A stretch of DNA of 64,000 nt. Origin: Reyranella sp. (lineage in GTDB: Bacteria; Pseudomonadota; Alphaproteobacteria; Reyranellales; Reyranellaceae). A program made the position numbers and the translations under genes. Positions 53,421 to 61,159 of the stretch are shown here, piece by piece; the stretch's first letter is position 1; each line of letters opens with the position of its first letter. The notes below the pieces were generated by a model that searched no databases, was not told the origin of the DNA, and worked only from the letters and a program-made list of their open reading frames with translations. The stretch is taken from the NCBI RefSeq assembly GCF_030651995.1, contig NZ_JAUSBN010000085.1, positions 1 to 64,000 of the forward strand. The letters are read 5' to 3'.

Positions 53421-55172
53421 TCAGCCTTCCATGCGCGTGAGGGCCCACTTCACGGTGGTGCCCTCCGCCGGGACCTGGCCGACCAGCACGATCTGCTCGG
53501 TGCGGCGCACGCGCCCCGTCTCGCCGAGATAGATGCTCTCGGCCAGGCCGATGCCGGCACCGGTCGCGCGCAGCCGCCAGCCGCGGCCGCTCGGCAGCCG
53601 CATCAGCACGGCCTGTCCACTCTGGGCCAGGGTCGCCTTCACCGTCGGATGCAGATGGAAGCGCACGATGTAGCGCCGGTCCGGCACGGTGACCGGCCTG
53701 CCCTCGTAGCCGAGGAACGAATCCTCGCCGCGCAGATCGCCGCCATCGGGTGACAACCACAGACGCCTGCGGTGGATGATGCCATAGAGCGAGCGGTAGC
53801 CGTCATGGCACATGTCGAGCCACTGGGCGCCGGCATCGTCGGCCCGATCGATCAGCACGTTGCCGGCGCGATACTCCAGCGCGCCATGGTTGGTGATCTC
53901 GGTCGAGTTCACGTCGTCGACCACCGCCGTCGAATGCGCGGCCGTGAAGCGCATGAAATGCTGCCAGTCGCGCGGCGCGCCGGGATAGGTGCCGCAGTTC
54001 ACGACCAGCCGCTCGTGCGCGGCGCTCATCTCGAAGCTCAGTGTGCCGGCATGGGCGATGCCGTCCATGCCGCGGCCGGGCGGGCTGCCGGCATCGGCGA
54101 TCACCAGCGAGGTTCCGGCGGCCAGCCGCTGGAAGCCGCTGGCCAGCGCCATCGCCGGGGCGACCTCGCCCGAGCCGGTGCGTGCCAGCACGAGGTCGAT
54201 CAGGCGGCGGTCGCCTTCCCATGTGCCGTTGAACAGCGCCAACCCGCCGTCACCATGGCGGAAGAAGCGCAGCATCGGCGCCATGCGGTCGATCGCGGCG
54301 ACCAGCTCGGCCGGTGCGCGGCGCTCGGCGGACGCCAGGGCGGCCCGCACGTCGATCAGGTGGCGCAGAACGGTGAGCTGCAGGTGCGGCGCGCGCTCCG
54401 ACACGATGCCGTCGTGCAGCACGTAGCGCTTCAGGAACTTCGAGAGCCGCGCCAGCGACTGATCGAGGCTCTTCTCGAAGTACTTGCCGTCGCGGATGAA
54501 CGCGAGGTCGGCGAAGATCAGCGCCTTGTAGACGGAAACGGCCTCGTGTCCGACCATGCCACGGCGCGCGACGCGGCGCAGATGCACCCGCTGGCGCCCG
54601 AGCGAGAACACGAAGCGGGCCGAGAAGCCGGAATCAGCCGCCGCGGCCATCCATTCATAGTGCCGGATCCAGGCGACCATGCGCGCCGCCAGCACGTCGC
54701 GCTTCCACGTCACCGGCGACCAGCGCCATTCGCGGTTGGTCCAGTCGTCGACCAGCTTCGCGGCGAGCAGCGCGCCGTGCGGATCGCCGTTGTCGCGCAG
54801 GTCGCGCAGCCAGGTGAACCCGTTCAGCGCATCGAGCCAGAGCGGCGCGGCGCCGGCGCGCTGCCACGGCGGATCGTCCGAATCGGGCAGCACCACGCCG
54901 GTGCTCCCGCCGGCGGCGAATTCGCCGGCCAGCAGCAGCCGCTGCCCGAGCACCGGATCGCCCGGCCAGGAATCGGCCGCCACCGCGAAGAAACTGCGCG
55001 GCGTGGCCTGGCTCAGGGTCAGGGAATAGAGCGACGAGCCCAGGAACCAGCGGCCGAACGCGCGGCGCTCTCCCTTTGCCGCGGCAGACGGGCGCGTCGG
55101 AACGGAACGTATGGGCCGGGCGCCGGAAACCAAGGGTTCCCCGGGCCGTCTTGTGTCAGCGACCAACGTCAT
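53421..55172 (-). CDS. heparinase II/III family protein
   Basis: 583 aa. Alpha-toroid first half (FTWLRDLRDNGDPHGALLAAKLVDDWTNRE...) and beta-sandwich second half with LVVNCGTYPGAPRDWQHFMRFTAAHSTAVVDDVNSTEI, the family's conserved block. No signal peptide is seen. Members are polysaccharide lyases or uncharacterised envelope proteins; in alphaproteobacteria an intracellular copy near translation genes is common. Activity unproven. Confidence 0.87.
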   Translation of the reverse strand: MTLVADTRRPGEPLVSGARPIRSVPTRPSAAAKGERRAFGRWFLGSSLYSLTLSQATPRSFFAVAADSWPGDPVLGQRLLLAGEFAAGGSTGVVLPDSDDPPWQRAGAAPLWLDALNGFTWLRDLRDNGDPHGALLAAKLVDDWTNREWRWSPVTWKRDVLAARMVAWIRHYEWMAAAADSGFSARFVFSLGRQRVHLRRVARRGMVGHEAVSVYKALIFADLAFIRDGKYFEKSLDQSLARLSKFLKRYVLHDGIVSERAPHLQLTVLRHLIDVRAALASAERRAPAELVAAIDRMAPMLRFFRHGDGGLALFNGTWEGDRRLIDLVLARTGSGEVAPAMALASGFQRLAAGTSLVIADAGSPPGRGMDGIAHAGTLSFEMSAAHERLVVNCGTYPGAPRDWQHFMRFTAAHSTAVVDDVNSTEITNHGALEYRAGNVLIDRADDAGAQWLDMCHDGYRSLYGIIHRRRLWLSPDGGDLRGEDSFLGYEGRPVTVPDRRYIVRFHLHPTVKATLAQSGQAVLMRLPSGRGWRLRATGAGIGLAESIYLGETGRVRRTEQIVLVGQVPAEGTTVKWALTRMEG

Positions 55173-55280
55173 CTTTTCGTTCTTTGGCCCGGGAGGCTCG
55201 AGCGGCCGGGCGGTGGAGGGGTTTTGGACAGCTTACCCCACCCGGAGCCCTCTGGCGATGGGTTGGCAGGCCGGGAGGGC

Positions 55281-55308
55281 CTTGAACGGCGACCGCTGCA
55301 CCCCAGAT
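55281..55308 (+). promoter_or_regulatory. sigma-32 (RpoH) type promoter of hsp20
   Basis: CTTGAA (55281-55286), 14-nt spacer, CCCCAGAT (55301-55308) matches the CTTGAA/CCCCATnT heat-shock consensus with one mismatch. Expected start site near 55315, 56 nt before the hsp20 ATG. Confidence 0.72.
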
Positions 55309-55370
55309 CCATTCCAAGGGAATGCCCGCACGGGGTTCCCCGCCACTCGCTCCACGGAGGGGGGTTCAGA

Positions 55371-55832
55371 ATGAGTCGTGTTTCTGTGTTTAGTTCACCG
55401 TTGCTGCTGGGTTTCGACCAGTTCGAGCGGACGCTCGACCGGCTGGCCAAGAACGCCGAAGGTTACCCGCCTTACAATATCGAGCGGATCGGCGAGAACG
55501 GGCTGCGCATCACCTTGGCGGTCGCCGGCTTCACGAGCAGCGAACTGGCGATTGAACTCGTCGAAAACCAGCTCACCGTCCGCGGCAAACAGACCGACGA
55601 CGGCGATCGGGTCTACCTCCATCGCGGCATCGCCGCGCGCCAGTTCCAGCGGGCCTTCATGCTGGCCGACGGAATCGAGGTGACGGGAGCCCGTCTCGAC
55701 AATGGCCTGTTGTCGATCGACCTGGTGCGGCCGGTCCTGGAGCCGCGCATTCGAACCATCCGCATCGACGCCGGCAACGCCGCCGGCAACGCGGACCATA
55801 CGATCGATATCACCGCACGTCGCAGCCGTTGA
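55371..55832 (+). CDS. small heat shock protein Hsp20/IbpA family
   Basis: 153 aa; SD GGAGGGGGG. Starts SSPLLLGFDQFERTLDRLAKNAEGYPPYNIERIGENGLRITLAVAGFTSSELAIELVENQLTVRGK, the class A rhizobial/IbpA alpha-crystallin pattern, ending with the IxI-like tail. ATP-independent holdase. Followed by DUF1150, a conserved pair. Confidence 0.95.
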   Translation: MSRVSVFSSPLLLGFDQFERTLDRLAKNAEGYPPYNIERIGENGLRITLAVAGFTSSELAIELVENQLTVRGKQTDDGDRVYLHRGIAARQFQRAFMLADGIEVTGARLDNGLLSIDLVRPVLEPRIRTIRIDAGNAAGNADHTIDITARRSR

Positions 55833-55866
55833 GGCGGGGCGCGTTGATGCTGCCAAGGAGGTAGCC

Positions 55867-56094
55867 ATGGAAAACGAAAACAACGTCGTGATGTTCACCC
55901 CCCTCGCCGAAGAAGCGTTTCTCAGCCTCGGCGCCGAGCACATCGCCTATGTGAAGGAAGTCAGCCTTCCCGACGGGGCGCATGCCATCGGCATCTTCTC
56001 GGCCGACGGCAAGCCGATGGCTTCGGTCCCGTCGATCGAGATCGCGCAGGCGCTGATCCGCCAGCACGAGCTGGAGCCTGCGCTGGTGCACTGA
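55867..56094 (+). CDS. DUF1150 family protein
   Basis: 75 aa; SD AAGGAGG. Pattern EAFLSLGAEHIAYVKEV...AIGIFSADGKPMASVPSIEIAQALIRQHELEPALVH is DUF1150, which regularly follows hsp20 in alphaproteobacteria. 34 nt behind hsp20, so shares its heat-shock promoter. Biochemical role unknown. Confidence 0.92.
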   Translation: MENENNVVMFTPLAEEAFLSLGAEHIAYVKEVSLPDGAHAIGIFSADGKPMASVPSIEIAQALIRQHELEPALVH

Positions 56095-56130
56095 GGAAGT
56101 GTGGCCGAAGAGTCTCTTGGATAAGACGGT

Positions 56131-56601
56131 TCAGGCGGCGCTCTGCGCCTGCACCGTTTCGACGAGCAGCGCGTAGAGCGCCTCGGCATTCTCGGTCGCC
56201 CGCAGCTTCTCCACGAGGCTGCGGTCGCGCAGCAGACGCGACACGCGCGCCAATGCCTTGAGATGGTCGGCACCGGCCCCCTCGGGCGTGACCAGCAGGA
56301 ACACGATGTCCACGGGACGCTCGTCGATCGCATCGAAATCGACGGGGTGGGCCATGCGGGCAAAGACGCCCATGGGCTTGGTCATGCTCGACAGCCGGCC
56401 GTGCGGGATGGCGATGCCGCCGCCGATTCCGGTCGAGCCCAAGCGCTCCCGCTCGAGCAGGCGATCGAACAGCTTGCGCTCGTCGACGTCGAAAAGACCG
56501 GAGGCGCGGTTGGCGAGTTCCGCCAGCAGCGCCTTCTTCCCGGTCGCCTTGGCGCTGGCCAGAACGGCATCCGGGCCGGTCAGCAAATCGGCGATTTCCA
56601 C
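56131..56601 (-). CDS. ptsN: PTS IIA-like nitrogen regulatory protein EIIA-Ntr
   Basis: 156 aa. Phosphorylation-site His in GIGGGIAIPHGRL, and the family's PVDFDAIDERPVDIVFLLVTPEGAGADHLKALARVSRLLRD. Links PTS-Ntr phosphate flow to potassium and nitrogen control. Follows rpoN on the same strand but has its own promoter; the hpf gene usually between rpoN and ptsN is absent here. Confidence 0.96.
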   Translation of the reverse strand: MEIADLLTGPDAVLASAKATGKKALLAELANRASGLFDVDERKLFDRLLERERLGSTGIGGGIAIPHGRLSSMTKPMGVFARMAHPVDFDAIDERPVDIVFLLVTPEGAGADHLKALARVSRLLRDRSLVEKLRATENAEALYALLVETVQAQSAA

Positions 56602-56658
56602 AATGTCACCAATGGGTTAGCGAGCGCGAACTTTGGTCCCCCCTGCGAAGGGTGCGCC

Positions 56659-56687
56659 CCTATAGGCGCGTCCCCCGGTCGGGTCAA
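56659..56687 (-). promoter_or_regulatory. candidate sigma-70 promoter of ptsN
   Basis: On the minus strand TTGACC (56682-56687), exact 17-nt spacer, TATAGG (56659-56664), 58 nt before the ptsN start. Confidence 0.6.
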
Positions 56688-56730
56688 GCCGTGGTTCGTC
56701 CGCACGCCGCGCCCCGCCGCGCGGCCCGTC

Positions 56731-58269
56731 TCAGTCGGCCGAGCCGCTCATCGCCTGGGCGACGGCGGCGGCGTGCGGCAGACCCGAGGGCATCTGACGG
56801 CTCATGCCCAACCGGCCCAGACGACGACGTTCCGCCGAAGACGGTATGCGCATGGCCTCGCGATACTTGGCGACGGTGCGGCGCGCGATCTCGATTCCCT
56901 CGCCCTTCAGCAGGTCGACGATGCGGTCGTCGCTGAGCGGCTGGTGCGCATTCTCGCCGCCCACGAGCAGTCGGATACGGGAGCGCACCGATTCGGAGGA
57001 GACGACGACACCCGGCGTTCGCGCCGGCAGCGACGACGTGAAGAAGTACTTCAGCTCGAAGATGCCGCGCGGCGTATTGATGTACTTGTTCGAGGTGACG
57101 CGGCTCACCGTGCTCTCGTGCAGCTCCGTGGCGATGGCGATGTCGCGCAGCACCAGCGGCTTCAGCGCGCTGACGCCGTGGCGGAAGAAACCGTCCTGCT
57201 GGCGCACGATCTCGCGCGCGACCTTGAGGATCGTGGTGGCGCGCTGCTCCAGCGTCTTGACCAGCCAGTTGGCCGACTGGAATCGCTCGGCGACGAAGTC
57301 GCGATCGGGCTTGGCGCGCGCGCCCTTCATCAGCGTCGCGTGATAGTTGCGGTCGACCAGGACCTTGGGCAGCGCATCGGTATTGAGCTCGATGTGCCAG
57401 CCATCCTCGCCGGTGTCGGGATCCTTAGCCGGCGTCAGGTAGAGATCGGGCTGCACCGCCTGGATCGGCTCGAACTCGAAGCCCTGGCCGGGACGCGGGT
57501 CGAGCGTGCGCAACTCGGCCAGCATCTCGCGCAGATCCTCGTCGTCGACACCGCAGCGACGGCGGAGCTGGCCGAGCTCACCGGCAGCCACGAGCTCGAG
57601 GTTGTCGAGCAGCGCCTTCATCGCCGGATCGAGGCGGTTGCGTTCGGCCAGCTGCGCGGCGAGGCACTCGGCGACGGTGCGGGAAAAAAGACCGGCCGGC
57701 TCCATCTGGCGCAGCCGCGCCCAGATCTTTTCGACGACCACGATGTCGGCGGCGACGCCTTCGGCGACGGCCGCCGCTTCGAGGCGGCAGTAGCCGGCCT
57801 CGTCGAGACCTTCGGCGATCTTCACGGCGATGCGGCGTTCGGCCGGATCCTTGAACATCAGCTCGATCTGTTCGAGCACATGGACGGCCAGCGACCGCGG
57901 ACGTTCGGCCACGAAATCGAGCGCCTCGGGCGCATCTTCGCGCTGGCCGACACGGCTCGCGGCGGCGTCGCCGCCACGGTCGGCATGTTCGCGGGTCCAG
58001 CGATCGTCGGCTTCGGCAAGGGCCGGCGCGGCTGCCGAAAGGGCCTCGGCCGTATCGCGCGGCGCCTCAATGGCGGGGACTTCGTACTCGGCCGACGGGC
58101 CGTCTTCCGGGGAACCCTCGCTCAGCAGCGGATTCTTTTCCAGTTCCTGTTGAATGAAGGCGGCGAGTTCGAGGTGGGAGAACTGCAGCAGCTTGATGGC
58201 CTGCTGGAGCTGCGGCGTCATCGCCAACGTCTGACGTGACGCGAGGATTAGACTCGGACCGATACGCAT
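56731..58269 (-). CDS. rpoN: RNA polymerase sigma-54 factor
   Basis: 512 aa. Region I LRQ-type activator domain (SLILASRQTLAMTPQLQQAIKLLQFSHLELAAFIQQELEKNPLL), acidic region II, core-binding region III, HTH LRDIAIATELHESTVSRVTSNKYI and the RpoN box ARRTVAKYREAM. Reads -24/-12 promoters for nitrogen and other functions. A near-consensus -24/-12 site precedes its own start. Confidence 0.97.
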   Translation of the reverse strand: MRIGPSLILASRQTLAMTPQLQQAIKLLQFSHLELAAFIQQELEKNPLLSEGSPEDGPSAEYEVPAIEAPRDTAEALSAAAPALAEADDRWTREHADRGGDAAASRVGQREDAPEALDFVAERPRSLAVHVLEQIELMFKDPAERRIAVKIAEGLDEAGYCRLEAAAVAEGVAADIVVVEKIWARLRQMEPAGLFSRTVAECLAAQLAERNRLDPAMKALLDNLELVAAGELGQLRRRCGVDDEDLREMLAELRTLDPRPGQGFEFEPIQAVQPDLYLTPAKDPDTGEDGWHIELNTDALPKVLVDRNYHATLMKGARAKPDRDFVAERFQSANWLVKTLEQRATTILKVAREIVRQQDGFFRHGVSALKPLVLRDIAIATELHESTVSRVTSNKYINTPRGIFELKYFFTSSLPARTPGVVVSSESVRSRIRLLVGGENAHQPLSDDRIVDLLKGEGIEIARRTVAKYREAMRIPSSAERRRLGRLGMSRQMPSGLPHAAAVAQAMSGSAD

Positions 58270-58316
58270 GTCACCCCACCCCTGAAGGTCTGTTGACCTC
58301 CCCGTAGGGAAACTAA

Positions 58317-58333
58317 CGCAAAAACCGTGCCAA
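58317..58333 (-). promoter_or_regulatory. sigma-54 (-24/-12) promoter of rpoN
   Basis: Minus strand TTGGCACGGTTTTTGCG matches YTGGCACGRNNNTTGCW at all but the last position, with the GG and GC dinucleotides correctly spaced. Expected start about 36 nt before the rpoN ATG; lies 20 nt after the RNase D stop. No IHF or enhancer site was identified. Confidence 0.8.
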
Positions 58334-58352
58334 TGCTAGGCCGACTGAAATC

Positions 58353-58976
58353 TCAGTGAGCAAAAATATCCGTTTCCGGCCAGCCCGCGATGTCGAGCCG
58401 CGCGCGGGTGGGGAGAAAGCCGAAGGCGGCATCTGCCAGTTCACGGCGGCCTTCGCGCTCCAGAAGCACGTCCAGCTTGGCCTTCAGGGCGTGCAGATGC
58501 AGCACGTCGGAAGCGGCATAGGCAAGCTGCTCGTCCGTAAGGCTGTCGGCACCCCAGTCCGAGGTCTGCTGGTGCTTGGAAAGATCGACACCCAGCAGCT
58601 CGCGGCACAGGTCCTTCAACCCAAAGCGGTCGGTGAAGGTGCGCACCAGCTTGGCCGCGATCTTGGTGCAATAGACCGGCTCACAGCGCACGCCGAGCGA
58701 GTGCTCGAGCACGGCGATGTCGAAGCGACCGAAGTGGAAGAGCTTCAGCACCTTGGGATCGGCGATCAGGGCGGCCAGCCGCGGCGCCTTGGCCGCGCCC
58801 TTCGGCGCGCCCCGAGGGATCTGAACCAGATGGGCGTTGCCGTCGCCTCCCGAAAGCTGAACCAGGCAGAGCCGGTCGCGATGCGGGTTGAGGCCCATGG
58901 TCTCGGTGTCGATGGCGACGACGGAGCCGAACGAAATATCCGCGGGAAGGTCGCCACGGTGAAGGCGGATCGCCAT
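58353..58976 (-). CDS. RNase D-like 3'-5' exonuclease (short, no HRDC domain)
   Basis: 207 aa against 375 in E. coli Rnd; the HRDC domains are absent, as in many alphaproteobacterial homologs. DEDDy residues: SVVAIDTETMGLNP (D-x-E), KLFHFGRFDIAVLEH (D), and YAASDVLHLHAL (Tyr/Asp). Trims RNA 3' ends. Upstream of rpoN on the same strand. Confidence 0.92.
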   Translation of the reverse strand: MAIRLHRGDLPADISFGSVVAIDTETMGLNPHRDRLCLVQLSGGDGNAHLVQIPRGAPKGAAKAPRLAALIADPKVLKLFHFGRFDIAVLEHSLGVRCEPVYCTKIAAKLVRTFTDRFGLKDLCRELLGVDLSKHQQTSDWGADSLTDEQLAYAASDVLHLHALKAKLDVLLEREGRRELADAAFGFLPTRARLDIAGWPETDIFAH

Positions 58977-59390
58977 CTAGAAATGCTCCGGCTGGCCAGC
59001 ACGTCGCCCGGAGGCAGAATGCTCAGGCAACGTCTAAACTGTTGATATTCCACACTAAGGTGTGGACATGCGAAGAAGTATGTACGCCAGTCGCCCAGCG
59101 CCGTCCATATTGGGGCGATGGCGACGTGCGGTGCGCACCCACGTCGAGAGCGATCTCACGATCGTCCGCGCGCACGGTGTCTCTCGAATTCCACGACAAC
59201 CTTCGTGCTCGCGCGACAACGGCGCTTGCCGCGGCACGACAATTGCGCGTCCATGCCCGGACGACGGTAACAGTGATTACATAACGGGTCGTCATCCTTT
59301 GGGTGTTGCGGAGACCGTCATCGATCCATGCGAGAAGAAACTGCTACAATGAACCGTCTGCATCGAACCGAGGCCTAGAGTACAGATGCG
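58977..59390. other. gap of 414 nt with no supported gene
   Basis: Short open frames in this stretch overlap on both strands and none has an SD or recognisable product. It holds one perfect palindrome CCACAC-TAAG-GTGTGG (59050-59065) about 75 nt upstream of the RNase D start, which may be an operator. Base composition is less GC-rich than the genes around it. Confidence 0.6.
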
Positions 59391-59651
59391 ATGAACTACA
59401 TAGTTTTGGCTGTCGTCGTGTTGTTTGCCGCCGCGGGCGCGATCGTCGGGTGGCGGCGTGCGACGGAGAGAATCGAGAACCCTCCCGGCAAGTACGATTT
59501 CCCGGGGGGCATGAGCCGGCGCGACCATCTGCGCAGTCTCGCCCACAAGCACCGCCAGTGGCGGATTCCAATTACCTTGGCTTATGCAGCCGCGGGCGGC
59601 GCGGCAGGCTTCGCCCTGTTGATGGTCTATGCCGTTTTCATAAGGCGATGA
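59391..59651 (+). CDS. small two-helix membrane protein, unknown
   Basis: 86 aa. Helix 1 IVLAVVVLFAAAGAIVGW, a basic loop RRATERIENPPGKYDFPGG...RRDHLRSLAHKHRQWR, and helix 2 ITLAYAAAGGAAGFALLMVY, ending RR. No family recognised; the Lys/Arg-rich loop would face the cytoplasm. No clear SD, but the translated pattern is protein-like. Lies beside a tRNA gene. Confidence 0.6.
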   Translation: MNYIVLAVVVLFAAAGAIVGWRRATERIENPPGKYDFPGGMSRRDHLRSLAHKHRQWRIPITLAYAAAGGAAGFALLMVYAVFIRR

Positions 59652-59729
59652 TCCGGGAATCGGGCCGGATCCGCCGCAAGCCGGTTGGGTCGGTTCAGGT
59701 TTTTTGCGGGCGGGGAGAAACCAGCCGCA

Positions 59730-59814
<85 letters not shown>

Positions 59815-59950
59815 ACGGCATGCGGTCTAGTGCGGGCGCTGAGTTAGGGCCGGGCCGCGCCGATGTCAACCGCGCTGGACGTTCGCGCCTCGCGGCGCGG
59901 GCGCGCTTCGCCCCTTGAACCTTCACGGCATTGGGCTATAGGCAGCATCC

Positions 59951-60904
59951 ATGAGCATCAAGCAGGTCACGGTCTTTGGCGGCAGCGGCTTCGTCGGCCG
60001 CGCCATCGTGCGGGCGCTGGCGCAGGAGGGCTACCAGGTCCGCGTGGCCTGCCGGCGCATCGAGCTCGCGGAGCGGATCAAGACCGCAGGCGATGTCGGC
60101 CAGATCACCATTCTGCGAACCAATTTGCGCATTCCCGCTTCGGTCGCGGCCGCCGTCTCCGGCAGTCAGGCCGTGATCAACGCCTCCGGCGTCGCCTTCC
60201 AGCGCGGACGGCAGCGCTACGAGACCGTTCATGTCGAGGGCGCGAGGGCGATCGCGGAGGCGGCCAAGGCCGCCGGCGTGCAGCGCCTGGTGCACATTTC
60301 AGGCATCGGCGCGGACCAGCGCAATTCGACGAACAGGTTCATCCGCTCCAAGGTCGACGCCGAGGATGCGATCGTCTCGGGCTTCGCGAACGCCACCATG
60401 CTGCGTCCGAGCGTGGTCTTCGGGCCCGAGGACGCGATGTTCAACCGCATGGCCCAGATCGCCCGCCAGGCGCCTTTCCTGCCCGTGGTCGGCGACGGCT
60501 CGGCCAAGGTCCAGCCGGTCTATGTCGGCGATGTCGGCGCGGCCGTGGTGGCCGTCCTGGAGCGGCCCGACACCGCGAAGTCCGTGTTCGAGCTGGGCGG
60601 CCCGCGCGTCTACACCTATCGCGAGATCGCCGCCCTCGTTCTGCGCGAGATCGACCGCCACAAGCGCATCGTCGGCGTTCCGGCCGGCCTGATGAAGATC
60701 ATGGGCTTCTTCGCAGAATTCCTTCCCGTCCCGCCGCTGACCCACGACCAGGTCGACCTGCTGGTGACCGACAACGTCGCCCGCCCGGGCGCCCCCGGAC
60801 TCGCCGAGCTCGGCATCACGCCGACCGCCGCCGAGGCCATCCTGCCGATGTATCTCGACCGCTACAGGGTCGGCGGCCGCTACAACCAGCACGCCCCCGC
60901 CTAA
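59951..60904 (+). CDS. complex I NDUFA9-like NAD(P)-binding protein
   Basis: 317 aa. Rossmann site VTVFGGSGFVGRAIVRALAQEGYQVRVACRR, SQAVINASGVAFQRGRQRYETVHVEGARAIAEAAKAAGVQRLVHISGIGAD, and RPSVVFGPEDAMFNRMAQIA. Atypical SDR subfamily that includes the NDUFA9 subunit of complex I and alphaproteobacterial relatives. Stand-alone here. Confidence 0.9.
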   Translation: MSIKQVTVFGGSGFVGRAIVRALAQEGYQVRVACRRIELAERIKTAGDVGQITILRTNLRIPASVAAAVSGSQAVINASGVAFQRGRQRYETVHVEGARAIAEAAKAAGVQRLVHISGIGADQRNSTNRFIRSKVDAEDAIVSGFANATMLRPSVVFGPEDAMFNRMAQIARQAPFLPVVGDGSAKVQPVYVGDVGAAVVAVLERPDTAKSVFELGGPRVYTYREIAALVLREIDRHKRIVGVPAGLMKIMGFFAEFLPVPPLTHDQVDLLVTDNVARPGAPGLAELGITPTAAEAILPMYLDRYRVGGRYNQHAPA

Positions 60905-61028
60905 AGAGGCCAATAGAGGCGTCATCGAATACGTCTATGCTCGCCCGATGATATTAATCCTGTTTCGGTATCAATTTCTCCGATCTGGAATCTTCAAAAG
61001 AGCCAAGTGATTTCAAATCTCTGACTTA

Positions 61029-61079
61029 GACCTAAAGTAGGTCAGTACTCTTGACTATTGGCCAGGCGCATGGTTTAAG
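61029..61079 (+). promoter_or_regulatory. candidate promoter and operator of gltD
   Basis: Palindrome GACCTA-AAG-TAGGTC (61029-61043) is followed by TTGACT (61051-61056), a 17-nt spacer and TTTAAG (61074-61079). Start codon 81 nt downstream. The region is AT-rich compared with the rest of the window. Confidence 0.45.
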
Positions 61080-61100
61080 GCACACAACAACGCTGCAAAT

Positions 61101-61120
61101 GCGCGAACGGCGCGCTTTTT
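61101..61120 (+). terminator. hairpin plus T5 in the gltD leader (attenuator-like)
   Basis: Stem GCGCG (61101-61105)/CGCGC (61111-61115), loop AACGG, then TTTTT, 39 nt before the gltD ATG. Shape of an intrinsic terminator, though the stem is short. Confidence 0.45.
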
Positions 61121-61159
61121 GCGTAATAATATTTCACACTTTGTCCGAGGAGGCCGGGG

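Noticed and set aside
53772..55832. 686-codon plus-strand frame running through the heparinase gene into hsp20
   Set aside because: Only the last 153 codons from 55371 (Hsp20) are real; the rest is antisense to heparinase.
59042..59352. Short overlapping open frames of 80-96 codons
   Set aside because: No SD, no motif, frames overlap each other on both strands.
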